Shown: piece after piece, positions 29,923-37,963 of the stretch
Layout: each line of letters begins with the position of its first letter
Numbering within the stretch: position 1 is the first letter of the stretch
Source: an uncultured Flavobacteriaceae bacterium
GTDB lineage: Bacteria > Bacteroidota > Bacteroidia > Flavobacteriales > Flavobacteriaceae
NCBI GenBank assembly: GCA_938073895.1
Contig: CALJFB010000047.1
Span: 1-41,443 of the forward strand
Direction: 5' to 3'
Length of the DNA stretch: 41,443 bases
The notes under the pieces: generated by a model
Told to the model about the DNA's origin: nothing
The model's input: the letters and a program-made list of their open reading frames with translations, nothing else
Database searches by the model: none
Made by a program: the position numbers and the translations under genes

Positions 29923-31200
29923 ATGAATACACCATTAGCAGAACGCTTACGTCCAAAAAACCTAGAAGACTATATTAGTCAGAATCATTTGGTTGGAAAA
30001 AACGGAACGTTATCTCAGATCATATCGCAGGGAATAATTCCATCAATGATACTTTGGGGTCCACCAGGAACAGGAAAAACAACATTAGCTAACATAATTG
30101 CAGAAACCTCTAAACGCCCATTTTATCAATTAAGCGCTATAAATTCTGGTGTAAAAGATATTAGAGACGTTATTGAAAAAGCGAAACAAAGTGGCGGCTT
30201 ATTTACCACAAAAAATCCTATTTTATTTATAGACGAAATACATCGCTTTAGCAAATCGCAACAAGATTCCTTATTACAAGCGGTAGAAAAAGGTTGGATT
30301 ACATTAATTGGTGCTACAACAGAAAACCCAAGTTTCGAGGTTATATCTGCATTATTATCGCGTTGCCAAGTTTATATATTGGAAGCCTTTAATAAAGATG
30401 ATTTAGAGGCTATTTTAAAGCGTGCTATTACAAAAGACAACTATTTGTCTAAAAAGAATATTAAACTAAAGCAAACTAAGGCTTTATTACGTTTGTCTGG
30501 TGGCGATGGACGAAAACTATTGAATAATTTTGAATTAGTAGTTAATGCTATTAACTCTGATGATATTATAATTACAGACAATATTGTTTTAGAACACATA
30601 AAAAATAGTACAGCTACTTACGATAAATCTGGAGAACAACACTACGATATAATTTCGGCATTTATAAAATCTATTCGCGGTAGCGATCCTAATGCAGCCA
30701 TATATTATTTAGCTAGAATGATTGAAGGTGGCGAAGACGTTAAGTTTATTGCAAGACGTTTAATTATATTGGCAAGCGAAGATATTGGAAATGCAAATCC
30801 AACAGCTTTAGTAATGGCAAATACTACTTTTCAATCTGTTTCTGTAGTAGGTCTTCCAGAATCAAGAATAATACTAAGTCAATGTGTTACTTATTTGGCA
30901 TGTTCTGCAAAGAGCAATGCCGCTTATTTAGCTATTGGAGAAGCACAACAAGTGGTTAAAGAAACAGGAGATTTACCTGTGCCATTAAGTATGCGTAATG
31001 CGCCAACCAAATTAATGAAAGAAATTGGCTATGGAGAAAACTATGGCTATTCTCACAATGCAACAAACAATTTTGTTTATCAAGAATTTATGCCAGAAGC
31101 AATTGCAAATACTACATTTTATAAACCTGGACAAAACACAAGAGAACAAGCGCAACGTGACTTTTTAAAAACACGCTGGAAAGAAAAATACGGCTACTAA
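29923..31200 (+). CDS. rarA: Replication-associated recombination protein A (AAA+ ATPase, MgsA/RarA)
   Basis: AAA+ ATPase related to clamp loaders and WRNIP1 that acts at stalled replication forks. From the ATG at 29923 it is 425 residues, the usual length, starting MNTPLAERLRPKNLEDYISQ. Walker A is GPPGTGKT (46-53), Walker B ILFIDEIHRF (about 100-107) and sensor 1 LIGATTENPSFEV. The C-terminal MgsA tetramerisation region (IKSIRGSDPNAAIYYLARMI, LVMANTTFQSVSVVGLPES) is intact. A TTG 42 bp upstream would add 14 unmatched residues and is unlikely. Confidence 0.95.
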   Translation: MNTPLAERLRPKNLEDYISQNHLVGKNGTLSQIISQGIIPSMILWGPPGTGKTTLANIIAETSKRPFYQLSAINSGVKDIRDVIEKAKQSGGLFTTKNPILFIDEIHRFSKSQQDSLLQAVEKGWITLIGATTENPSFEVISALLSRCQVYILEAFNKDDLEAILKRAITKDNYLSKKNIKLKQTKALLRLSGGDGRKLLNNFELVVNAINSDDIIITDNIVLEHIKNSTATYDKSGEQHYDIISAFIKSIRGSDPNAAIYYLARMIEGGEDVKFIARRLIILASEDIGNANPTALVMANTTFQSVSVVGLPESRIILSQCVTYLACSAKSNAAYLAIGEAQQVVKETGDLPVPLSMRNAPTKLMKEIGYGENYGYSHNATNNFVYQEFMPEAIANTTFYKPGQNTREQAQRDFLKTRWKEKYGY

Positions 31201-31218
31201 ACCAATGTTTAGAAAACC

Positions 31219-31245
31219 GTATTTTAAATAAATACTATTATTTTT
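31219..31245. terminator. Weak bidirectional hairpin between rarA and the hypothetical gene
   Basis: A 6-bp stem (GTATTT 31219-31224 with AAATAC 31230-31235) has a 5-nt loop. A T-rich stretch follows on the plus strand. It lies in the 37-bp gap between convergent genes and could end rarA transcription. The stem is short and AT-rich. Confidence 0.3.
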
Positions 31246-32035
31246 CGAATTGAATTTCGATGGTTTTAATTACCATATTTGTTTGGTCTCTAGAAACTAA
31301 ATACCACAAATTTTTATTCTTAAAACATAACATTTTTTCTTGATGCTTTGTTTGCTCTACTAAATAGGTGTCTTCTTTTCCTGTACTATATAAAACATAA
31401 TACAATACACCTTTTTTATCTACAAGATTGTAATCTACCCAACCTTCTTTTTGTCTTTTCTGAGCATAAAATTTTGTTGGACGTTTATTTTCTAAATCTT
31501 GTTTATCTTTATTTAGATTACTAGAAATAGAATCTGTTTTTACCAATTTATTGGTTTTATTAATTACTAATGGCTTAACTTTTTCTATTTCAAAATCAAT
31601 ATTATTTTGACCATCATATTTATATTTTAAAGTTTCTAAATGTTCTGCTGTAGACCTTAACGCTTTATTATAAGCAACTTTAAAACTTTTTTCTTTAGAA
31701 CTAGCAAATGGCGTTGTATAAACAATTCTACCTCTACAATCTTTTAATTGTATAGCCAGTTTTGTAATAAACATATTAGACGCACTAATGACTTCAGCAA
31801 AAAGATTTAAACAATTATTATTTACAGCATCTAATGGTGCATCTTTTTTACCTAAAAAAGCAGTAAACCCATATTTATTAAAAAGAAAGTGAGTTAAACC
31901 ATTTAACCTATATTGATCTTCATTTTTAAGGAATTCAAATTTTTCTGGTACTAAAACGTATTTGTATTTATTTAAATTTTGGGCAGAAATACCTATTGTT
32001 AAAAAAAAACAACATACTATTAAACTATTCTTCAT
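31238..32035 (-). CDS. Secreted hypothetical protein
   Basis: 265 residues with a Sec signal peptide (about 1-18, MKNSLIVCCFFLTIGISAQ). The N-terminal part (YKYVLVPEKFEFLKNEDQYR, LNGLTHFLFNKYGFTAFLGK) resembles a conserved Bacteroidota protein of unknown function, and I know no enzyme motif in it. A Lys-rich middle (about 150-200) precedes a beta-rich C-terminal segment (VDYNLVDKKGVLYYVLYSTG). Its start overlaps the stop of the HAD gene by one base (TAATG), so the two are translationally coupled and probably functionally linked. Periplasmic or outer-membrane-associated location is inferred. Confidence 0.75.
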   Translation of the reverse strand: MKNSLIVCCFFLTIGISAQNLNKYKYVLVPEKFEFLKNEDQYRLNGLTHFLFNKYGFTAFLGKKDAPLDAVNNNCLNLFAEVISASNMFITKLAIQLKDCRGRIVYTTPFASSKEKSFKVAYNKALRSTAEHLETLKYKYDGQNNIDFEIEKVKPLVINKTNKLVKTDSISSNLNKDKQDLENKRPTKFYAQKRQKEGWVDYNLVDKKGVLYYVLYSTGKEDTYLVEQTKHQEKMLCFKNKNLWYLVSRDQTNMVIKTIEIQFEK

Positions 32036-32727
32036 TATAGATAATTTTTAATTTTTGTTAAGTGATTAACACTTACAATTAATTCTGAAACTGGTTTGTT
32101 ATTTGGGTTAAAATATATGGCTTTTAATCCAATATTTAAGGCACCTTCTATATCTGCTTCTAAACTATCTCCAATCATAATACTATTTTCTATTGTAGTA
32201 TTTGCTTTATTAATAGCATAATTAAAAATAGTTGGATTTGGCTTTTTAACACCAACCGTTTCTGCATCTATTAGGGTTTCAAAATATGGTGCTAATCCAG
32301 ACTTAGTCATTTTATTATGTTGCACATTACTAAATCCATTTGTAATTATGTGTAGTTTATAGTTTGGTTTTAAATATTCTAAAAGCTCTAAAGTTCCAGA
32401 ATACAAGTGATTATTATTGGTTAAATATGTAATATAATCGTCGGCTAATGTGTTAATTAAATCGTCTGATGCGAAATAATTTACGGCTTCTAAAACTTCT
32501 TTTAATCTGCGATATCTTAAATCTTCTTTAGATATTTTTTCGTCTCTAAAAAGCTTCCAAAATTTAAGATTTACAGGTTCGTAAACAGTAATAAATTTGT
32601 CTAAGTTTATATCTAAATTATGCTTTTCAAAAATATATTTAAAAGTGAGTTTAGAATTTTTATCGAAATCCCAAAGTGTGTGATCTAAGTCAAAAAACAC
32701 ATCTGTAATACTTTTATTTTTAGGCAT
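32035..32727 (-). CDS. HAD-superfamily hydrolase, YjjG-type (nucleotidase-like)
   Basis: Cytosolic phosphatase of 230 residues. Motif I is FFDLDHTLWDF with nucleophile Asp13 and acid/base Asp15. Motif II is LHIITNG, motif III Lys lies in GVKKPNPTIF and motif IV is MIGDSLEADIEGA. The helical cap at 20-100 with YEPVNLKFWKLFRDEKISKE fits the YjjG/noncanonical pyrimidine 5'-nucleotidase group, but other phosphate esters are possible. It overlaps the deacetylase-like gene by 8 bp and the secreted hypothetical gene by 1 bp, so all three form one operon. Confidence 0.88.
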   Translation of the reverse strand: MPKNKSITDVFFDLDHTLWDFDKNSKLTFKYIFEKHNLDINLDKFITVYEPVNLKFWKLFRDEKISKEDLRYRRLKEVLEAVNYFASDDLINTLADDYITYLTNNNHLYSGTLELLEYLKPNYKLHIITNGFSNVQHNKMTKSGLAPYFETLIDAETVGVKKPNPTIFNYAINKANTTIENSIMIGDSLEADIEGALNIGLKAIYFNPNNKPVSELIVSVNHLTKIKNYL

Positions 32728-34009
32728 TTAGTATTTGTTTAAATATTATTTTAAAATGATTCCATTTTGGCTCGTCTGAAAACGTATAATTATGAAAAAC
32801 TGGAATAAATGTTCCGTTTACATTTTTGATTTCGTTTACTAATTGTGCTACTTTTTGTTCTTTATCTAATAAAGAGTTTGTTTTTAGCAAGGCAAAATCT
32901 AACAGTTGGTAACTATTTATTTTTAATGGCGTTTGTATTTCGTAATCCAAATCGTAAAAATAAAAAGGCGAACATGTGCCTGCTCTAAAACCTAAATAAT
33001 CTATATAACCCATAGTATAATCTTCGGGTATTTCTAATTCTACCAAATTTCTATAGGCTTCTGGCAAGTTTACTTTAGAGTAAGATTGTCTTGAGCCAAC
33101 ACTACTTTTATTAGTTATTAACTCTAAACGTTGTTTTTCTTTTTTAAGTTCTAAAACGTTGCTTAAAGCTTGATAAGATGTTTTTAATCCTACTAAACAA
33201 TAATCGCTTATGTGTTTTATTAATGCCACATAATTCTGGTTTTGAATACTAATAGCTTTATCGTGGGTTGAATAATTACCTACCAAAAAGAAAAATACAA
33301 ACTTAAATTTGGACTTTTTTTGTCGGTTAATAATATACTTATAAGTATCGTAGCCATCGCGTCTAAAACCAACTAAAACAGATATTCTATGATAAACATC
33401 TTTTAACTTAAAATTTAAAATGTCTTTAGTAAAACCCGTTAAAGAATTAAAAAACCCAATATGCTTATGTTTATAAGCTAATGGTACATCTATTACTGGT
33501 TTTACAGTATATAATTTGTCTATAAATTGATAATCTGGATATTTTTCTTGTAATGCTTTCTTAAATTTTTGAGCCCAAATATCTACAACTGGTTGCTGTA
33601 AAAATCCGTTTTTAAACGCCAAACTTTCGGTTGCCATAAAACGACCAAATTCGTCTTTTACGTGTGGTAAATATTCTTCGTATCTACTTAATAAATAGAA
33701 TGTAGCAGAAAATATATCAAATGGTAAATGACTAATATCTCCATTTATAAAAAAGCATTTGGTCTCTTCCCATTTATAAACTGTAAACTCTAAATCGTTA
33801 AGACCATTTTCGAATAATAAATCGTGAGAACGAACAAAAAACTCGTTTCCTAAAGGTTTTTTTGCATAAGACATTTTTAAACTATCGTGAGCAATAAAGT
33901 CTTCTACTGTTGACGTAAAATTTACAGGAATTCCTAAAATCCGAGTACACACTTGCTTAAAAGTATATTTTACTCTTGGCGTAATTTGAGGTGTGTAAAC
34001 TAATAACAT
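32720..34009 (-). CDS. Polysaccharide-deacetylase-like protein (DUF7033 type)
   Basis: 429 residues, no signal peptide. The sequence follows the Bacteroidota polysaccharide-deacetylase-like family. The N-terminal domain (about 1-160, FDIFSATFYLLSRYEEYLPH, EFGRFMATESLAFKNGFLQQ, PVVDIWAQKF) is followed by a NodB-like barrel, with a motif near IDVPLAYKHKHIGF and a late signature MGYIDYLGFRAGTCSPFYFY. By my recollection the family usually has an Asp-x-Asp pair at the first motif. Here it reads Asp-Val-Pro, so a metal ligand may be lost. It is first in an operon with an HAD phosphatase. Biochemical role unproven. Confidence 0.75.
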   Translation of the reverse strand: MLLVYTPQITPRVKYTFKQVCTRILGIPVNFTSTVEDFIAHDSLKMSYAKKPLGNEFFVRSHDLLFENGLNDLEFTVYKWEETKCFFINGDISHLPFDIFSATFYLLSRYEEYLPHVKDEFGRFMATESLAFKNGFLQQPVVDIWAQKFKKALQEKYPDYQFIDKLYTVKPVIDVPLAYKHKHIGFFNSLTGFTKDILNFKLKDVYHRISVLVGFRRDGYDTYKYIINRQKKSKFKFVFFFLVGNYSTHDKAISIQNQNYVALIKHISDYCLVGLKTSYQALSNVLELKKEKQRLELITNKSSVGSRQSYSKVNLPEAYRNLVELEIPEDYTMGYIDYLGFRAGTCSPFYFYDLDYEIQTPLKINSYQLLDFALLKTNSLLDKEQKVAQLVNEIKNVNGTFIPVFHNYTFSDEPKWNHFKIIFKQILNA

Positions 34010-34089
34010 ACAGTTTTTTTATTCTGAAGTAAAAGTAATTATTTATACCTAATTTCTGTTCTAATGCAGCAGGTAATTTAGTTGGCTAT

Positions 34090-34116
34090 TTTTAATAGTT
34101 AATTAATCTATTAAAA
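34090..34116. repeat. AT-only hairpin between radC and the deacetylase-like gene
   Basis: A 9-bp perfect inverted repeat (TTTTAATAG 34090-34098 with CTATTAAAA 34108-34116) has a 9-nt loop, 21 bp after the radC stop. There is no T-run in the direction of radC transcription, so it is a weak terminator candidate at best. Confidence 0.4.
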
Positions 34117-34136
34117 CTAAGATATACCAATTTTGG

Positions 34137-34835
34137 CTAAAGCAAAGCTGCATCAGCAAAACTAAAATAGGCGGTTTCTGTTACAATTAAATGATCCAAA
34201 ACTCTAATATCTAAACTTAGTGCTGCTAATTTTAATTTCTGAGTTAATTGTTTGTCTGCTTCACTTGGTTTTAAAGTTCCAGATGGATGATTATGTGCCA
34301 AAATTAAAGCCACAGCATTTAACTGCAAAGCTTCTTTTAAAATTAATCTATTATCTACCAAAGTTCCAGTAATACTGCCTTTACTAATCTGACTTTTCTG
34401 AATTACTTTATTAGAATTATTCAAGTATAAAATCCAAAATTCTTCGTGAGGTAACTCGCCAATAATGGGTTGCATTAACTCAAACACAGATTTACTACTG
34501 GTAATTTTATTTAAAACTACTGCTTCCTCTACTCTACGTCGTCTTCCTAATTCTAAAGCCGCAACTATGCTTATAGCTTTGGCTTCTCCAATACCTTTAA
34601 ATTGTGTTAACTCTAAAACCGATAATTTCCCTAAAGCATTTAAATTATTTTTTACATGCGCTAAAATGCGTTTACATAAAGCTACAGCACTTTCTGTTCT
34701 GTTTCCAGAACCAATTAAAATAGCTACTAATTCGGCATCACTTAAAGCAGATTTACCTTTATTTATAAGTTTTTCTCTTGGTTGATCGTTTTCCGACCAA
34801 TTTTTTATTGAAAATGAAGCATCTTTATCCTGCAT
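34137..34835 (-). CDS. radC: RadC-family JAMM/MPN protein
   Basis: 232 residues with an N-terminal helix-hairpin-helix region (LTQFKGIGEAKAISIVAALE, LGRRR) and a C-terminal JAMM metalloprotease-like fold. The metal motif is H181-N-H183-P-S-G with Asp194 in GTLKPSEAD, and the upstream Glu is in ELPHEEFWILYL. The historical DNA-repair role of RadC is doubtful and the enzymatic substrate is unknown. It stands alone between larger gaps. A -7-like TAACTTTA lies 4 bp before the ATG on this strand. Confidence 0.93.
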   Translation of the reverse strand: MQDKDASFSIKNWSENDQPREKLINKGKSALSDAELVAILIGSGNRTESAVALCKRILAHVKNNLNALGKLSVLELTQFKGIGEAKAISIVAALELGRRRRVEEAVVLNKITSSKSVFELMQPIIGELPHEEFWILYLNNSNKVIQKSQISKGSITGTLVDNRLILKEALQLNAVALILAHNHPSGTLKPSEADKQLTQKLKLAALSLDIRVLDHLIVTETAYFSFADAALL

Positions 34836-35074
34836 CTTCTAAAGTTAATCATTTTTTTTAATCTGATATAATTTCGAATTAATTTCCCTAAAAAAGAACT
34901 TGAAAAATTAGCTGTAAAACTATATAATACAATCTATTTAATTTCTAAAAATAGCATTTATTACCTGTTTCAAAATCTAAAAAGTTGACATTGTTATTTT
35001 TTTAGCTCAAGTTAGTTTAGCTACTAATATAAAACATTGAATCGCGTTCACACCATCAAAATAGTTAAACGTAG

Positions 35075-36430
35075 TTATCCAATTAGTCCTTTAACTTCGT
35101 TAAAATCTAAGCCGCCATAATTACCAGAACTCATTAGTAATAAAGACTTGTTATTATAATCTTGACTAAACAAATAGGCTTTAAAATCTTCTGGGTTGGT
35201 ATAAATAATTAAATCGTCGCGCTTAAAGGCTTCTGCAATTTGTTGTTCAGAAACGTTATCTAATTTCTTAATTTCTACTGCGTGTGGACTGTAAAAAACA
35301 ACTGCAACATCTGCAGCATTTAAAGCGCCTTTATATTCCTTTAAAAACTCGGCATTTAAACTACTATAGGTATGTAATTCTAAACAAGCTACTAAAGTTC
35401 TGTCTTGGTATTGCTCTTTTACTGCATTTGTAGTGGCTTCTACTTTACTTGGCGAATGTGCAAAATCTTTGTAAGCAACACTTGTAGCACTTTCGGCAAT
35501 TTTCTCTAAACGTTTACTTGCACCTTTAAAGGTAGAAATAGCCTCGTAAAAATCGTCTTCGTCAATTCCCATATGCTGGCAAATCCATTTTGCGCCTGCT
35601 AAATTATTTAGGTTATGTTTTCCAAAAATCTCAATTGGCATTGGTCCTTCTGGTGTTTCTAAAAGTGTTTCGCCATTATCTACAGTATATTCTGGAGTTT
35701 TGTATGGCATTTTACGAATAGGATTTTCGCTATTTTCTACTACACGTTTTACAGCTTCGTCTTCTTCGTTATAATTTATGCTTCCACCTTTTACAATGCT
35801 ATCTACAAAAATGCTGAATTGCGCTTCGTAGTTTTCATAAGTTGGAAAAACATTAATATGATCCCAAGCAATTCCGCTTAACAATGCAATATTTGGTTTA
35901 TATAAATGAAATTTTGGGCGTCTATCTATTGGAGAACTTAAATATTCATCGCCTTCAAGAACAATAAAATCGTTATCGTTAGTCAGTTTTACCATAACAT
36001 CAAAACCTTCTAATTGTGCACCAACCATATAATCTACGTCTATATCGTGATAATGCATTACGTGCAAAATCATAGAAGTAATTGTGGTTTTCCCGTGAGA
36101 TCCACCAATTACAACACGTGTTTTATTTTTAGATTGCTCGTATAAAAACTCGGGATAACTATAGATTTTTAAACCTAATTCTTGAGCTTTTAATAATTCT
36201 GGATTATCTTCTTTAGCGTGCATTCCAAGAACAATAGCATCTAAATTAGTAGATATTTTTTCTGGAAACCAACCAAAAACTTCTGGTAATAAACCTTGCT
36301 TGTCTAAACGCGATTTAGATGGTTCAAAAATAGTATCGTCGCTACCTGTTACTTGGTAACCTTTAAAGTGTAATGCTAAAGCTAAATTGTGCATTGCGCT
36401 TCCGCCTATGGCTATAAAATGTACGTTCAT
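35075..36430 (-). CDS. mpl: Mur ligase family protein, Mpl type (murein-tripeptide recycling ligase)
   Basis: Cytosolic ATP-dependent ligase that, in the Mpl family, joins UDP-MurNAc to the recycled tripeptide L-Ala-D-Glu-meso-DAP. The 451-residue chain has the N-terminal UDP-binding Rossmann fold (VHFIAIGGSAMHNLALALHF), P-loop GGSHGKTT (109-116), VLEGDEYLSSPIDRRPKFHL and LLSGIAWDHINVFPTY. The C-terminal domain has HSPSKVEATTNAVKEQY. AMHNLA in the first motif and the EGDEYD/S-like motif fit Mpl better than MurC, but the substrate is assigned by family. A matching -7 box TATCTTTG lies 22 bp upstream. Confidence 0.88.
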   Translation of the reverse strand: MNVHFIAIGGSAMHNLALALHFKGYQVTGSDDTIFEPSKSRLDKQGLLPEVFGWFPEKISTNLDAIVLGMHAKEDNPELLKAQELGLKIYSYPEFLYEQSKNKTRVVIGGSHGKTTITSMILHVMHYHDIDVDYMVGAQLEGFDVMVKLTNDNDFIVLEGDEYLSSPIDRRPKFHLYKPNIALLSGIAWDHINVFPTYENYEAQFSIFVDSIVKGGSINYNEEDEAVKRVVENSENPIRKMPYKTPEYTVDNGETLLETPEGPMPIEIFGKHNLNNLAGAKWICQHMGIDEDDFYEAISTFKGASKRLEKIAESATSVAYKDFAHSPSKVEATTNAVKEQYQDRTLVACLELHTYSSLNAEFLKEYKGALNAADVAVVFYSPHAVEIKKLDNVSEQQIAEAFKRDDLIIYTNPEDFKAYLFSQDYNNKSLLLMSSGNYGGLDFNEVKGLIG

Positions 36431-36452
36431 TGTAATGTTTTGAAGATCGAAT

Positions 36453-36483
36453 CAAAGATAGTTTTTAGACACGAATTTCGCTA
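36453..36483 (-). promoter_or_regulatory. Candidate promoter of mpl
   Basis: On the minus strand TATCTTTG (36460-36453) matches TAnnTTTG exactly. About 20 bp further upstream is TTAG (near 36484-36481) rather than TTTG. The leader would be about 15-18 nt. Confidence 0.5.
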
Positions 36484-36695
36484 ATTAAGACGAATTAAAT
36501 TCTTAAGTAAACAGAAATATTTTGTAACTAAAGTAGAAAAAAAAAACAGGCTACTTAATTCTAAAAACTTAACGCAATCATAAAAATTAAAGAAAATAAA
36601 ATTCTAAAAAGACATATTTAAATTGAAACCTTAAAGCACTAAATATTTACTAATAAGTAACACTTATAAAATAAAGACTAAAGACCAATTACTAC

Positions 36696-37652
36696 TTACA
36701 GAATACTTAAAATTTTTAAACGTTCTTCTTTAAAAACCTTAATTTTAGGTAATTCTACAATTGCTAAATCAATATATTTTTTAGCGTTTATTAGATCATT
36801 TTTATATTTATAAATCTGAGCTAATCTGTAATTTGCCCAAGCTTTAGGAACGCCATCTTTTGTAGAATAATTTTCCAGGTAAATAAGCAAAAATTTCTCG
36901 CCTTTATCCAATTGCACATTATATTCTGCACAAACTTTTCCAATTTGATAATGCAAAGCATTTCTATGATGTTTTAAATTGGCTGCTTCAATATTTGCAA
37001 CTGCTTTTTCGGGTTCTTTTTGTGCTTCGTATAAATCCGTTAGCTTATCAAAACAAGTTAAAGATCCACCTTCTTTTATGGCTAATAAATAATATTTCTC
37101 GGCTAATTCTGGTTTATCGTCGTACTCATAAAGATAACCTTTAGCCAAATAGCCTTCTACTTTGTTTAAAGCTTCTAATTGGTTAGCATATTTAAAAGAT
37201 TTGCTTTTACTTCCGCCAACAATTCCTGGTAATTGCATATACAATTCCACCAAAGCCCAACGTGTATCTATATGTTTTGGATCTAATTTAGCAGCAGTTA
37301 AAAAAGCGTCTTTTATGTCGCCAATTAAGCCTAAAGCAGCAAATTTATTAACTAATAAAGCTTTCATTCCCATAGCACCACCAAATTTGTAATGGTAATT
37401 GGCAACTAATGGCTTTTTAACCTTTAATGTTTTGTAATTACTAATTGCTTCATCCCACTTTTTTTGATGCCCATAAGTATCGCCTAACAATTCTATAAAT
37501 TCTAAATTATTAGGTTGCAACTTTACTTGTGCTTCTAAAAATTGTTCGGCTTTATAAAAAGATTTATCGGCCAAGAGTTGTTTTGCTTTCTCCAAATTAC
37601 TTTGTGAGAATGCTGTTAAGCAAATTAAAAAACATAGTACAAAAACTCTCAT
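36696..37652 (-). CDS. Secreted tetratricopeptide-repeat protein
   Basis: 318 residues with a signal peptide (about 1-17, RVFVLCFLICLTAFSQ) and then TPR-like helical pairs throughout (SNLEKAKQLLADKSFYKAEQ, FIELLGDTYGHQKKWDEAIS, EKYYLLAIKEGG, WANYRLAQIYKYKNDLINAK). It has no enzyme motif. A scaffold role in the periplasm is likely but not specific. It is divergent from the alpha-2-macroglobulin-type gene across a 311-bp gap; whether they work together is unknown. Confidence 0.85.
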   Translation of the reverse strand: MRVFVLCFLICLTAFSQSNLEKAKQLLADKSFYKAEQFLEAQVKLQPNNLEFIELLGDTYGHQKKWDEAISNYKTLKVKKPLVANYHYKFGGAMGMKALLVNKFAALGLIGDIKDAFLTAAKLDPKHIDTRWALVELYMQLPGIVGGSKSKSFKYANQLEALNKVEGYLAKGYLYEYDDKPELAEKYYLLAIKEGGSLTCFDKLTDLYEAQKEPEKAVANIEAANLKHHRNALHYQIGKVCAEYNVQLDKGEKFLLIYLENYSTKDGVPKAWANYRLAQIYKYKNDLINAKKYIDLAIVELPKIKVFKEERLKILSIL

Positions 37653-37963
37653 ATATTTACCTTATACTAATTTAGGCATTTAATATCATTATATTTAAAT
37701 TATTTTTTATCCAAATAAAAAGCTAAAGCGTAACAGAGCTTTGTTTGGTTTTGTGCTAAAATTTGAACAAAAAAACTAATTATATAACCTATTTAATAAT
37801 CTATAATACAAATGTAACAATCTATTGGAACAATTATTGTTTACAAATAGTTAATCTTATTTTACTTTAAGGTTAAACCAATTTACTCAATCGGACGTTA
37901 GTTTCACTCATTTTATATTTTTTAAGATGATTTTTTGCCTAACTTCATATAAAATATACAATT
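37653..37963. other. 311-bp intergenic gap between divergent genes
   Basis: AT-rich region with no reading frame I would call and no tRNA. A minus-strand -7 match TACATTTG lies at 37816-37809, but its nearest TTG is only 14 bp away, so it is not a good promoter. A 13-bp palindrome AACAAT-T-ATTGTT lies at 37829-37841 and could be an operator. No terminator is seen. Confidence 0.5.

Noticed and set aside
34836-35074. Possible gene or terminator in the 239-bp gap after mpl
   Set aside because: Only short AT-rich inverted repeats (TAGCT/AGCTA near 35000) with no T-run in the right direction, and no plausible coding frame.
36431-36695. AAGTAG/CTACTT hairpin near 36531-36556 as terminator of the TPR gene
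   Set aside because: The 14-nt loop is almost only A and there is no T-run after the stem on the minus strand.
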